This document shows, in pieces, positions 16,852 through 26,230 of a stretch of 64,000 nucleotides of DNA. The DNA is from Paenibacillus tengchongensis (GTDB taxonomy: Bacteria; Bacillota; Bacilli; Paenibacillales; Paenibacillaceae). A model generated the notes under the pieces. The model searched no databases, was not told where the DNA came from, and saw nothing but the letters and a program-made list of their open reading frames with translations. Position 1 is the first letter of the stretch. Each line of letters begins with the position of its first letter. The stretch covers positions 62,001-126,000 of the forward strand of contig NZ_WACP01000015.1 in NCBI RefSeq assembly GCF_008973665.1, read 5' to 3'. The position numbers were made by a program, and so were the translations under genes.

Positions 16852-17556
16852 TTACCAAGGCAGGCGGTCTTCCATATAAAAGAACCCGCCCGTAGGTCCG
16901 TCCGCCGGCAAAGTGGCATAATGGACCGCCGTCTTCGCGCCTTCCTCGGGTGAGAGCTCGGCCTTCTCGCCGCCCATCCGCGTCTTCACCAGACCGGGAT
17001 GAACAGTATTCACCTTCAGCGGAGTTCCTTCATATTTCTGGGCCCAGTAGGCTGTGAGCATGTTCAGCCCGGCCTTGGATGCAGCATAGGCCGGAGTGGC
17101 GATGCGCCGGGCCAGCTCATTGCCGAGAATGTATCCGATGGAGCCGAGGGCACTGCTCTGGTTCACAATCCGCCCCGCCTCACTCTTAAGCAGCAGCGGC
17201 AGCAAGGCTTCCGTTATATGGTAGGGTGCAAACGTGTTAACCTCAAAAGTCTTCTCAAATGCTCCTTCGGTGTTGCCCGCCTCTGCCCAGATGCCGGCAT
17301 TGTTCACCAGAATATCCAGTTTGCCATATTCGCCCGCAATCCGCTCCGCCAGCTTCGCAATGTGCCCGCTGTTCGTCACCTCAAGCTCCACACCGACTGC
17401 ATCAATGCCTTGCTCCTTCAGCTTGAGCGCCGCTTCCTCGGCGTCAGCCAGTGTACGTGCTGATACCAGTACCGTTATCCCCTGCTCCCCCAGCTGTTTG
17501 GCCACTTCAAAGCCAATGCCTTTGCTTGCTCCTGTGACCAGTGCAATTGTACTCAT
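16852..17556 (-). CDS. Short-chain dehydrogenase/reductase
   Basis: 234 residues of the classical SDR family. Cofactor loop TGASKGIG, NNAG motif in ILVNNAGIWAEAG, catalytic Ser in IVNQSSALGS and the Y-x-x-x-K pair in YAASKAG. An Arg after the second beta strand (SARTLADAEE) favours NADPH. Substrate unknown. AGGAGGGAATTAAC precedes ATG 17556. Upstream operator-like repeats suggest control by a TetR-type repressor, but no such gene is adjacent. Confidence 0.88.
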   Translation of the reverse strand: MSTIALVTGASKGIGFEVAKQLGEQGITVLVSARTLADAEEAALKLKEQGIDAVGVELEVTNSGHIAKLAERIAGEYGKLDILVNNAGIWAEAGNTEGAFEKTFEVNTFAPYHITEALLPLLLKSEAGRIVNQSSALGSIGYILGNELARRIATPAYAASKAGLNMLTAYWAQKYEGTPLKVNTVHPGLVKTRMGGEKAELSPEEGAKTAVHYATLPADGPTGGFFYMEDRLPW

Positions 17557-17601
17557 GTTAATTCCCTCCTAATTGGGTGAATATGATCCGTTTCATTTGA
17601 G

Positions 17602-17698
17602 ACCAATCATTCTAATAAGTCCGCAATAAATTATTTGCTGGTATTACTTTACCATATTGAGAACGATCAGTAAATAATTATTTTTACCGATCGTTCTC
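17602..17698 (-). promoter_or_regulatory. TetR-like operator repeats upstream of the SDR gene
   Basis: A long inverted repeat, GAGAACGATCAGTAAA (17659-17674) against TTTACCGATCGTTCTC (17683-17698), matches at 15 of 16 positions. A third copy of the half site, ACCAATCATTCT, lies at 17602-17613, giving the common form AGAAYGATYRGT three times. On the minus strand TTTACT-17-TAAAGT could be a promoter overlapping the dyad. This looks like a repressor operator; the protein is not known. Confidence 0.6.
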
Positions 17699-17742
17699 AT
17701 AAGAATGAGTATACTTTTTGAAGATCCAAGGGGCTTTTAAAT

Positions 17743-18924
17743 TTACTTAATCATAATGTCTTCTTTGGCAGCAGAATCTTCCTCCTGGGAGAATGCTCTT
17801 AACGATGCTTCCACTCGCTTGCTAATATCTGCATCCTTAACTTCTTCTTTTATTTTTCTTTCCCAACCCGCTTTGCAGGAGCATTCAATGGATTCAAACG
17901 CATAAATCTCTCCAAATGTATTGAACTTATCAATAGCTTCAAAGATTAATGGATCACATACATCACAGTTTGAAGTTCGATCGATCGCAGAAACCGAGTA
18001 ATTAGGCGGGCTAATGTATAAAGGTGTTTTCAATTCCAGTAGCTGTCTTGCCTTAAGTATTTTAATCACCGACCAGAAGCTTATGGGCTTGTATTCTCCC
18101 CTCTTCCATAATTCATGAACCAGGGTATTCGCTTCAACTGTAGGCAGCTCCATATCAATTCTTTGAAACTTGAATTTTTCCAGGAAGACAAGGCTATCAA
18201 TATAATCCTCAACTGCCTCTTTTTCGGTCAAGAATGGCGGTTTGATCATTAACAGAGGAATAATACTGATACCATGGCTGCGTGCACGGAAGCAATTTTC
18301 TTCAAATACAGCGTTGTCAAAATTTTTATTTATACACAGATCCCTAATCAATGGGTTCGCCGACTCAAAACCAACGGCTATCTCCAGTTCCTTATGGGTT
18401 GCCGCTCTAATCTTTGCCAGCTTCTGCCCCGATACATCCTCTACCCTGCCTTCGATTACGATCTTTTTCACTGTGTCCTGTTCACTAAGGATTTTGATAA
18501 TTGCTATTAACCCGTCAATGCTTATTTCTTCTTCCCGCAGCATACTCCCGTCATTATACAGACAAATAATAGGATACTGATGAAAGTTCACCTTCGCATC
18601 CTCTATTACTTCTTTGATCTGGGAAATATAATCCTCATCCGCAATCTTCACTCCAAAATTAGTCGCATTATAAAATCCGCAGAATGTGCATCCCCCCGTT
18701 TCTTTAACAAGCGAGCAGCCTGTCCCTCTTAAAAAAACTACAAGTCTCTCCACATATGTATTATTTATGTATCCTTTCCGCACTTCTGTGAAAATCACTT
18801 TCTTTTGTTCGTTAATATCTCTCTTCGTTTCTCTTTTGGCAGTTTCTCTTAAATCCTTCAGTTTCGAACGCAGCTCAGCTCTTATTTCCTTATGTGCCGT
18901 ATAGTTATACGTCAATTCATTCAC
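17743..18924 (-). CDS. Radical SAM protein of the Elp3/RaSEA-like group
   Basis: 393 residues. The cluster motif is C70-x8-C79-x2-C82 in RGTGCSLVKETGGCTFCGF, spacing seen in Elp3/RaSEA-type radical SAM proteins rather than classic CX3CX2C. An unusual C-terminal region has further cysteines (SNCDVCDPLI and ECSCKAGWERK) that could bind a metal or second cluster. The basic N terminus is rich in Lys, Arg and Glu. It is the last gene of the AT-rich NRPS operon, so a tailoring role on the peptide or a precursor is plausible. A tRNA-related role cannot be excluded. Substrate unknown. Confidence 0.75.
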   Translation of the reverse strand: MNELTYNYTAHKEIRAELRSKLKDLRETAKRETKRDINEQKKVIFTEVRKGYINNTYVERLVVFLRGTGCSLVKETGGCTFCGFYNATNFGVKIADEDYISQIKEVIEDAKVNFHQYPIICLYNDGSMLREEEISIDGLIAIIKILSEQDTVKKIVIEGRVEDVSGQKLAKIRAATHKELEIAVGFESANPLIRDLCINKNFDNAVFEENCFRARSHGISIIPLLMIKPPFLTEKEAVEDYIDSLVFLEKFKFQRIDMELPTVEANTLVHELWKRGEYKPISFWSVIKILKARQLLELKTPLYISPPNYSVSAIDRTSNCDVCDPLIFEAIDKFNTFGEIYAFESIECSCKAGWERKIKEEVKDADISKRVEASLRAFSQEEDSAAKEDIMIK

Positions 18925-18975
18925 TCTCCATTGTGGATTAATATATATAGTTACGCTCAGCCAAGGAAGGCTAAA

Positions 18976-19003
18976 TACCCATCCAGAATCATCTGGATGG
19001 GTA
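18976..19003 (-). terminator. Hairpin between hydrolase and radical SAM genes
   Basis: TACCCATCCAGA and TCTGGATGGGTA form a perfect 12-base stem with a four-base loop. On the minus transcript it is followed by UUUAGCC, a weak U tract. It would end or reduce transcription after the hydrolase gene unless antiterminated. Confidence 0.65.
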
Positions 19004-19031
19004 GGAATAGAACATTTCTTATTGGTGTTTC

Positions 19032-20357
19032 TTATAGCTGATCCGCGTGCTGGAGTTTCACCAGTCTGTCATTCAGAGTTGAGGACTCAGGCCATATGTC
19101 TATCGCTATTTTGAGTAAGTCAACCGCCTGTTTATTTCTTTTTTCCTTGGACCACAGACTGGCAATATCATCAAATTCACCTTCGCGAATAATGTACTCC
19201 TCAATGGAATGCTGCTGTATTTCTTTGTACTTCATGAATGCGGCTTGAGGGCTATGATTGAGCATAGTTATGGCCAGTGAATGGGCAAGAGATTTCCGTA
19301 CATCCGCCGGCTCTTCACCTAATACAATATCCAGAATACTTGTACAGATGCGCTCGGTCGCAACGTAATCCGAGTTAGTCATGATTACTACGGCTGCTCC
19401 CGCATCGGGGGCAATCATAAATTCAGCCCGGTATCCTGTATCACCGCCCAAATGTGACATTACTCTGTACCCCTTATACTCGCCTAAAAACCAGGACAAT
19501 CCCATTTCTGTTGTATGACCGCCCCAGCCGGTACCAATTTCTTCTTGCCACAGAACTGAGTAACTGCCCGGAGCTAATATCTGTTGTCCTTCGAACTCGC
19601 CTTGATTGATATTGGCAATTGCGTAGTTACACATCTCCACCACATTGGAACATAATGTAGAGCTTGGACTATGGATGCGGTTGTAAGGATAAATCCGGCT
19701 AACCTTTGCGCCTGACTGCCCTTCCACATACAGCAAATGGGGACTGGTAAGTAACTCCTTTGAGACAGCTGGAACAAAAAAGTCACTTTCTTTCATGCCT
19801 ATAACATTCAATATATTATCCTTCATGTACTGCTCAAAGGATATTCCCGAAACTTTGGCAATGATCTCCCCCAAAATTTCATACGCGGTATCGCTGTAAG
19901 AGAATGACTCCCCTGGTTTATGAAGCAACTTTTTATCCTTAAGTCCTGCTACATACTTTTCCAAGGCATCTTCTTCATATTGAGGTTTATCCCACTCCAG
20001 GTCCTTCTCATTGGGTATAGCCGACCTGTGACTTAATAAATGTCTTATGGTTATGTCCTTATATCTGTCGTCATGAAGCCGGAAATGGGGAAGCAGTTCA
20101 ACCACAGGGGAATCTAAATGAATGCTCCCTTGTTCAACCAATTGCATGATTCCGGCTGCCACAAAAGTTTTGGATACAGATGCCATATGGAACAAGGAGT
20201 ATTCGTCAAGAGGCTCCTTCGATTCCGCATTTTTCACACCAAATCCTTTGGTATAAATTATCTGATGATTACGTACGATTCCTACCGCTAATCCTGGAAT
20301 AGACTCTTTACTCATATATTCATTTAGCAATTGGTCAACTTTTACTGCAATATCCAT
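19032..20357 (-). CDS. Cytosolic beta-lactamase-fold serine hydrolase
   Basis: 441 residues of the class C beta-lactamase/PBP4* family. S60-V-S-K63 in HMASVSKTF is the catalytic SxxK; Y154-S-D in SFSYSDTAYE replaces the usual YxN; HLGGDTGY is the third motif. There is no signal peptide or membrane helix. The last about 100 residues form an extra domain with a repeat-like helical sequence. CAGGAGGTCC precedes the start, 29 bases after the NRPS C stop. In this prodrug-type cluster it may hydrolyse the product or a precursor inside the cell, perhaps for self-protection. That role is inference. Confidence 0.8.
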   Translation of the reverse strand: MDIAVKVDQLLNEYMSKESIPGLAVGIVRNHQIIYTKGFGVKNAESKEPLDEYSLFHMASVSKTFVAAGIMQLVEQGSIHLDSPVVELLPHFRLHDDRYKDITIRHLLSHRSAIPNEKDLEWDKPQYEEDALEKYVAGLKDKKLLHKPGESFSYSDTAYEILGEIIAKVSGISFEQYMKDNILNVIGMKESDFFVPAVSKELLTSPHLLYVEGQSGAKVSRIYPYNRIHSPSSTLCSNVVEMCNYAIANINQGEFEGQQILAPGSYSVLWQEEIGTGWGGHTTEMGLSWFLGEYKGYRVMSHLGGDTGYRAEFMIAPDAGAAVVIMTNSDYVATERICTSILDIVLGEEPADVRKSLAHSLAITMLNHSPQAAFMKYKEIQQHSIEEYIIREGEFDDIASLWSKEKRNKQAVDLLKIAIDIWPESSTLNDRLVKLQHADQL

Positions 20358-20386
20358 ACGGACCTCCTGAGAGAATCTGACTTTGA

Positions 20387-23300
20387 TTAATTTAAATAAT
20401 TCTTAATGATCTCAGCAACTTTATCTACATTAGGCGGGGATAACACCGTATCATGATCTCCCGGCACTTCATGGAATTCCAAAGGCCCTTTCACCATTTT
20501 CATCCAAAGCTCCTCTTTTAATAAATCGTGGTTATTATCTTCTCCTTTAATTACAAGTGTAGGACTTTCAATGAATCCCAAACTATTGTAAACCGATTTA
20601 ATGACTAACTCTCTTCCAAAATAATTACTCAAATTCTCAGTATGGTTTAACAATTCAATCTGTCGCTCTTTTGAAATCGGCTTAGCTTTGAACATTATTT
20701 TCGAGAATTTTTCCGTAGTATACATTTTATCCAGCTTCTTAAACCGGCGCCAAAGCTCAATGCCCCGCAAGATCAGACTATTCAAACGCACGAATGCCCT
20801 GCCCTTTTTGATAAAAGCTTCATGATCTAATTCAATGAGCGCCGCTACGCGGTCACCCTGCAGTTCAAATATATTTACAAGATCAAACGACACAATTCCG
20901 CCGATGCAATAACCTGCTATAATGTAGGGGCCTTCATTCTGAATTATCCGGATTTCCTTTATATAGTCATGGATCATCTCGTAATAGCTGTTCGGAAAAG
21001 GTTCCTCCCCGTTCAAGCCTTTGGGCTGAATACCGTACACACTATATTCCGCTTCCAACAGCTTCGCCAAATCCTTATAGATGAAAATATCCCCGCCTGC
21101 GCCGTGTACAATAAAGATGTTCTTTTGACTGCTGCTTTTGTTCATTTTGAATACATGTTTAAACAGATTGCCGTCCTTCTCTTGTTTGGCTATATAATCT
21201 GAGAGTTCAACAACTGTCCGATTGGCCATTAAGTCAGCAAATGTTATGTTCACGCCCAAAGCTTGATTTATTTGGTTGACGGCTTGGATCACATGAATCG
21301 AGCTTCCTCCCAGTTCAAAGAAATCATCCTGTATATAAATTTCTTCTAATCCTAATACTTCTCTCCATATTTCTACGATCGTATGGTCACGATAATTTTT
21401 GGGAGGTGTTTTGTTGCTTGTTTCATTGGTTACCTGAATGCTAAGGAGAGCATTACGGTCGGTCTTTCCGTTAGAAGTAAGCGGAATGGCATCAAGAACA
21501 ATATACGAAGCAGGAATCATGTAATCTGGAAGCTTCTCCTTAAGGCTGGCCCTGACGTTTTGCACATCGGTATGGTTAAGTACTACGTAAGCGCATAAAT
21601 ATTGAGATTCAACATCGTCTCCTTTCACCATTACTACAGCCTCTTTTATGCCGGTCTGTTTATTGATTACACTTTCAATTTCGCCCAGTTCAATACGATG
21701 CCCTCTTATTTTTACTTGCTGGTCAATACGGCCTAAATAATCAATATTTCCGTCATCTCTCCATCTTCCCAGATCACCCGTCTTGTACAGACGTTCACTT
21801 CTATCCTTTACAAAAGGATTTACCAGAAATGCGTTTCTCGTCTTTTCTTCATTGTGTAAATATCCCCGGCCTACACCTGCTCCGGAAACAACAATTTCTC
21901 CTTTAACCCCGATCGGACATAAATTTAAATATGCATCAACAATATAAATATTGAGATTTTGCAGCGGCTTGCCTACAGGTACTCTTATATCATTTGGATA
22001 AGCCGGCATTATATAGTGTGTAATATCATCCGATGCTTCTGTTGGCCCATAGGCATTTACCAGTAGGGTATCTGAATATTTATCGAACCATCTCTTAACT
22101 AATTTCGGCTTTAATTCTTCTCCGGTAACGATTAAGTACTCTAAGTCCTCCAGCTTATCTTCTCTTTCCTCTAAATAATTGAGCACGACATTTAGATAGG
22201 AAGGGACTACTTCCAGAATCGTTACCTTATCCTCCATTACTCTTTTCACAAAGGCTTCGGTGTTTTTGACTAACTCGTTGGAATAAATGACTGTAGTTCC
22301 CCCACACAGTAACGCAGCGAAAAATTGCCAGACGGATATATCAAAACAATGAGAAGCGTTTTGAACAACGATACTGGCTTCAGATAATTTCAAGTCATTA
22401 ATTTTTGCAAACAAATGATTAATCATCCCAATATGTTCAATCATGGCTCCCTTTGGTCTTCCGGTCGAACCTGATGTATAGATGACGTAACACATATCGG
22501 ATGGGTTATTTATAAATTCAATGTTTTCCGTTGAATACCGATCAGACGCATTATTAAAATGATCCAGATCGATGATATGTTCGACATTCGTGCCGGAAGC
22601 AAGTTCATCATAAAATGACGCCGGATGATTAACCGTTTGCGATTTCGTCAATACAATGCCAGCGCCAGAATCAGCCAGCACGGTTCTTATCCGCTCCGAA
22701 GGATAATCGAGATCCATCGGAATATATGCTCCTCCAGCTTTCAGCACTCCAATGATGGAAACAAGCATATCTATTGACCTTTCTAACAAAATCCCTACAA
22801 GCTTATCCTTGCTGACCCCCTTCTCCCTTAACATATGTGCGATTTGATTAGACTTTTCATTCAGTTCCTTATACGTTAAACTTTGCTTCTCATAAATAAC
22901 TGCGGTACGGTAAGGCGTCCGTTCTGTCTGTTCCTGTAAAAGCTCCTGCAATGTTTTCTGTTTGGGAAATTCAACAGCATTGTTGTTGAACTCATGTAAT
23001 AACTTGTGCTTTTCCTTCTGCGACAATATATCAATCTCTCTTAGCCTTACACCTTTATCTTTAGTAATCGTGTGCAGGACGACTTGTAAGTGTTCCGTCA
23101 TCCGTACTATGGTTTCTCTTTTAAATAATTTCGTAGAGTACTCCACATTGACGAGAATTTCCTCTTCCCCTTCAGTTGCCGAGAACTCCAGATCAAATTT
23201 AGCAACTCCGTTTTCCAGCCTGTACTCGGAGAATGTTAAATGCTCGAATGAATACCTCGCCAGGCCTGTATTTTGCATGGTAAACATAACGTCGAATAAA

Positions 23301-26137
23301 GGGTTTCGGCTCATGTCTCTTCTAACGTTCAGCCTATCTACTAAATCTTCGAATTGGAATTCCTGATTCTCATAGGCTAAGAATGAATTCTCTCTCACTT
23401 CCTCCAGAAACGCCTCATACACTTTTTCTCCTGCCGGCTGGCTTCTCATAGGGAGCGTATTAATAAATACTCCAATCATACTGTCTAATTCAGCATAGGG
23501 TCTTCCTGCTATAGGGCTTCCTATCACAATATCATCCTGCCCGCTGTATTTGGAGAGCAGGATATGCAGAGCAGATAAAAGCACCATATACATCGTGCTT
23601 CCCTTTTCTTTAGCCAATCTTCTCAACCCTAGCGTAAGTTCAGCATTCAATGTGAAGTTGTAAGACTTACCTTCGTAACTTTTAATTGAAGGCCTTATGT
23701 AATCCGTCGGAAGATCCAGAACCGGGATTTCTCCAGAAAATTTATTGAACCAGTATTCTTCTTTCTTTCTCATCTCAGCCGTTTTAAGGAAGGTATTTTG
23801 CCACTCCGAATAATCTTTATACTGGATCTTTAAATCATCCAATCCAATCCCTTCATATAAATTCGCAAAATCGCTAATCATTCTGCCTATGGATGTGGCG
23901 TCTGAGATAATATGATGGATATCAAAGAGAACTAAATGCTTGTTATCCTCAAGTTGCAGAATCCCCGCTCTTAATAAGGGCCCATTGCTTAAATTAAAAG
24001 GACGAACAAACCGGCTTGCAATTTCCTCTATTTCATGATCATTTTTTTCCAAGTACTCTATATGAAACTTAACTTCACCCGCTATTCTTTGTATGACTTT
24101 TTCCTGTACAACTTCAAAAGAAGTCCTCAAAGTCTCATGCCTGCGTATAAGCTCATTGAAGGCTCTTTCTACCCTTGACCGGTCAAGCTCTCCCTCAACA
24201 AACAGGAGATTAGGCATATTATAAGCTGTGGTTTCTGCATCAACCTGCTGCAATACATACATTCTCTTTTGGGCCGAGGATGCTTCATAATACGCTTGGT
24301 CCACCGCTTTTGGAATCCGGGTATAATTGCTTTTGGCAGCATTTTGAATAAAAACGGATTGTTTTCTGATTGTAGTGATGTCGAATAAGTCCCTCATAGA
24401 GATGTCAACATTAAACTCTTTATATATTTCAGCCATCAGACTGGCGGCTCTTAGGGAATGACCTCCCAATTCAAAAAAGTCGGCTTCAACGCTAATTTTC
24501 TCAATGGGAAATATGCCTGACCATATTCGGGCGAGCCGTTCTTCCGTCTCATTACACGGCTTAACATATTGCTCATTGTTGTCGGCAACAATATTCATTA
24601 ACTCCAATTTTTTTCTGTCCGTCTTCCCGTTTGGATTTAACGGAATATGATCCATTTGTACAAAGCTAGAGGGCATCATGCCTTCCGGTAACTTTTTTGA
24701 TAAATATTGTTTTATTTCCGAAGCACTTAACGTTTCTTTAGACACAAAAAAAGCAGTTAAGTATTTATTGCTGTCCGGGTCCATCCGCACAATAACAACT
24801 GCTTCATTGATTTGAGGATGCTGCAGCAGACAGTTCTCAATCTCCCCCAGTTCTATTCGCATACCTCGAATCTTAACTTGATGATCTGCCCGGCCTAATA
24901 CTTCTATATTGTCATCAGCGAGCCTTCTTCCCAGATCTCCGGTGTTATAGATGAAATCATTCGTATGGTCTGAGAAAGGATTTTGAATAAACAGCTTTTG
25001 AGTTAACTCTTTATCATTACAATATCCTGAAGTCATGAATGGAGTTCTGATATAAATCTTTCCCACTATTCCTTTGCCGCATTTCTGCATTTCTTCATTC
25101 AGTATGTAAGCCTGGGCGAGATCTATGGGTTTACCGACAGGAATGATGGTACGGTTGATATCATCCGCTTTGATTTTGTAGAACATTTTGGCCAAAGTTG
25201 TCTCGGTGGGACCATATAGATTCACGAGCTGTACTCTCGTCCCAATGATTTCGATAAATCGCTTTATATCATTGCCTCTTAGCAGTTCACCTGCCAAAAG
25301 AATATGCTTTAACTTCCCGAATCTCCCCGAATGTTCGATTTGAGCTGTGATTGCTTTGAATAAGGAAGGTACGGTATGAATAAGAGTAATTTCTTTATCC
25401 TCAATCCAGTTCATTAATTTCACAGGATTCAGAATGATATCTTTACTCTCGGGAATACAAAGCGTGCCTCCTGCGCATAACGGTACTAATACATCCCTAA
25501 GGAAGGGATCAAAAGATACAGGGGTAAGTTGACTTACTCTGGAATTCTCATCCACTCCCATTTCTTTCATTTCCCAATCGATAAAGTGCATTAAGCTATC
25601 CTGTCTTCCCAGTACGCATTTGGGTTTACCTGTTGAACCTGATGTAAAGTAGATATAGCAATGTCTATTTAGAGCATATTTATCCGAAATATCCGATTCG
25701 CCTCTGTAATTCTCAATGGAATCCACTGAGTCGACCAACAAACAATTCATATTGTCCTTTACCTTATTTTTGATATCTGTAATTTTGTTCAATAAGGATG
25801 GACTGGTAATTATCCACTCAGCTTCAACTTCACCAAGCATATTGGCAATTCTTTCTTCAGATGCGGAAGGATCAATAGGTATGAAAATCCCCCCGGATTT
25901 GAAAATTCCGATTAGTGCTTTAATTAAAGCAACCCCGCTATCCAGGAAAACATAAACATGCTTCATTTCGTTATAATTGTCCATCAAGAAATGGGCGATT
26001 TTATTAGTAGCGTTCTCCAGTTGTTGATAGGTAATCTCCTCATTCGCACATTCTATTGCAACTTTGTTAGGAGTGCTTCTTGCAAAACTTCGAATCCTCT
26101 CAACGATTGTTTGTTTATTTGTTTGTAATAAACTCAT
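20387..26137 (-). CDS. NRPS C: A-T-C-A-T-TE, terminal synthetase
   Basis: ATG 26137 (MSLLQTNKQT) follows AGGAGG; 1916 residues. The A domain (core TSGSTGKPK near residue 166) has pocket code DPRHLALLA. T domain GGHSLR near 559. C domain near 742 with HHIISDATS, where the usual DG is DA. The second A domain (near 1222) has code DIWEITADD, whose acidic residues suggest a basic substrate. T domain GGSSIH near 1611. The thioesterase has GYCIGG with Cys near 1744 as nucleophile in place of Ser, and a C-terminal His in PGDHDTVL. It starts with an A domain, so its first C domain is at the end of NRPS B. It releases the finished peptide. Confidence 0.93.
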   Translation of the reverse strand: MSLLQTNKQTIVERIRSFARSTPNKVAIECANEEITYQQLENATNKIAHFLMDNYNEMKHVYVFLDSGVALIKALIGIFKSGGIFIPIDPSASEERIANMLGEVEAEWIITSPSLLNKITDIKNKVKDNMNCLLVDSVDSIENYRGESDISDKYALNRHCYIYFTSGSTGKPKCVLGRQDSLMHFIDWEMKEMGVDENSRVSQLTPVSFDPFLRDVLVPLCAGGTLCIPESKDIILNPVKLMNWIEDKEITLIHTVPSLFKAITAQIEHSGRFGKLKHILLAGELLRGNDIKRFIEIIGTRVQLVNLYGPTETTLAKMFYKIKADDINRTIIPVGKPIDLAQAYILNEEMQKCGKGIVGKIYIRTPFMTSGYCNDKELTQKLFIQNPFSDHTNDFIYNTGDLGRRLADDNIEVLGRADHQVKIRGMRIELGEIENCLLQHPQINEAVVIVRMDPDSNKYLTAFFVSKETLSASEIKQYLSKKLPEGMMPSSFVQMDHIPLNPNGKTDRKKLELMNIVADNNEQYVKPCNETEERLARIWSGIFPIEKISVEADFFELGGHSLRAASLMAEIYKEFNVDISMRDLFDITTIRKQSVFIQNAAKSNYTRIPKAVDQAYYEASSAQKRMYVLQQVDAETTAYNMPNLLFVEGELDRSRVERAFNELIRRHETLRTSFEVVQEKVIQRIAGEVKFHIEYLEKNDHEIEEIASRFVRPFNLSNGPLLRAGILQLEDNKHLVLFDIHHIISDATSIGRMISDFANLYEGIGLDDLKIQYKDYSEWQNTFLKTAEMRKKEEYWFNKFSGEIPVLDLPTDYIRPSIKSYEGKSYNFTLNAELTLGLRRLAKEKGSTMYMVLLSALHILLSKYSGQDDIVIGSPIAGRPYAELDSMIGVFINTLPMRSQPAGEKVYEAFLEEVRENSFLAYENQEFQFEDLVDRLNVRRDMSRNPLFDVMFTMQNTGLARYSFEHLTFSEYRLENGVAKFDLEFSATEGEEEILVNVEYSTKLFKRETIVRMTEHLQVVLHTITKDKGVRLREIDILSQKEKHKLLHEFNNNAVEFPKQKTLQELLQEQTERTPYRTAVIYEKQSLTYKELNEKSNQIAHMLREKGVSKDKLVGILLERSIDMLVSIIGVLKAGGAYIPMDLDYPSERIRTVLADSGAGIVLTKSQTVNHPASFYDELASGTNVEHIIDLDHFNNASDRYSTENIEFINNPSDMCYVIYTSGSTGRPKGAMIEHIGMINHLFAKINDLKLSEASIVVQNASHCFDISVWQFFAALLCGGTTVIYSNELVKNTEAFVKRVMEDKVTILEVVPSYLNVVLNYLEEREDKLEDLEYLIVTGEELKPKLVKRWFDKYSDTLLVNAYGPTEASDDITHYIMPAYPNDIRVPVGKPLQNLNIYIVDAYLNLCPIGVKGEIVVSGAGVGRGYLHNEEKTRNAFLVNPFVKDRSERLYKTGDLGRWRDDGNIDYLGRIDQQVKIRGHRIELGEIESVINKQTGIKEAVVMVKGDDVESQYLCAYVVLNHTDVQNVRASLKEKLPDYMIPASYIVLDAIPLTSNGKTDRNALLSIQVTNETSNKTPPKNYRDHTIVEIWREVLGLEEIYIQDDFFELGGSSIHVIQAVNQINQALGVNITFADLMANRTVVELSDYIAKQEKDGNLFKHVFKMNKSSSQKNIFIVHGAGGDIFIYKDLAKLLEAEYSVYGIQPKGLNGEEPFPNSYYEMIHDYIKEIRIIQNEGPYIIAGYCIGGIVSFDLVNIFELQGDRVAALIELDHEAFIKKGRAFVRLNSLILRGIELWRRFKKLDKMYTTEKFSKIMFKAKPISKERQIELLNHTENLSNYFGRELVIKSVYNSLGFIESPTLVIKGEDNNHDLLKEELWMKMVKGPLEFHEVPGDHDTVLSPPNVDKVAEIIKNYLN

Positions 26138-26172
26138 TCCCCATCCTCCTAGTTTCATTGCTCCATAAAAAT

Positions 26173-26207
26173 AGAGACACGCATTTCAATATGAAATGTG
26201 TGTCTCT
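26173..26207 (-). terminator. Terminator-like hairpin between NRPS B and NRPS C
   Basis: AGAGACACGCATTTC (26173-26187) pairs with GAAATGTGTGTCTCT (26193-26207) over 15 positions. On the minus transcript it has one A-C mismatch and is followed by AUUUUUAUGG, so the U tract lies on the coding-strand side only. It interrupts the operon between two genes that must be co-expressed. Confidence 0.75.
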
Positions 26208-26230
26208 CAGTCCAGTAATGGATGAAATAT

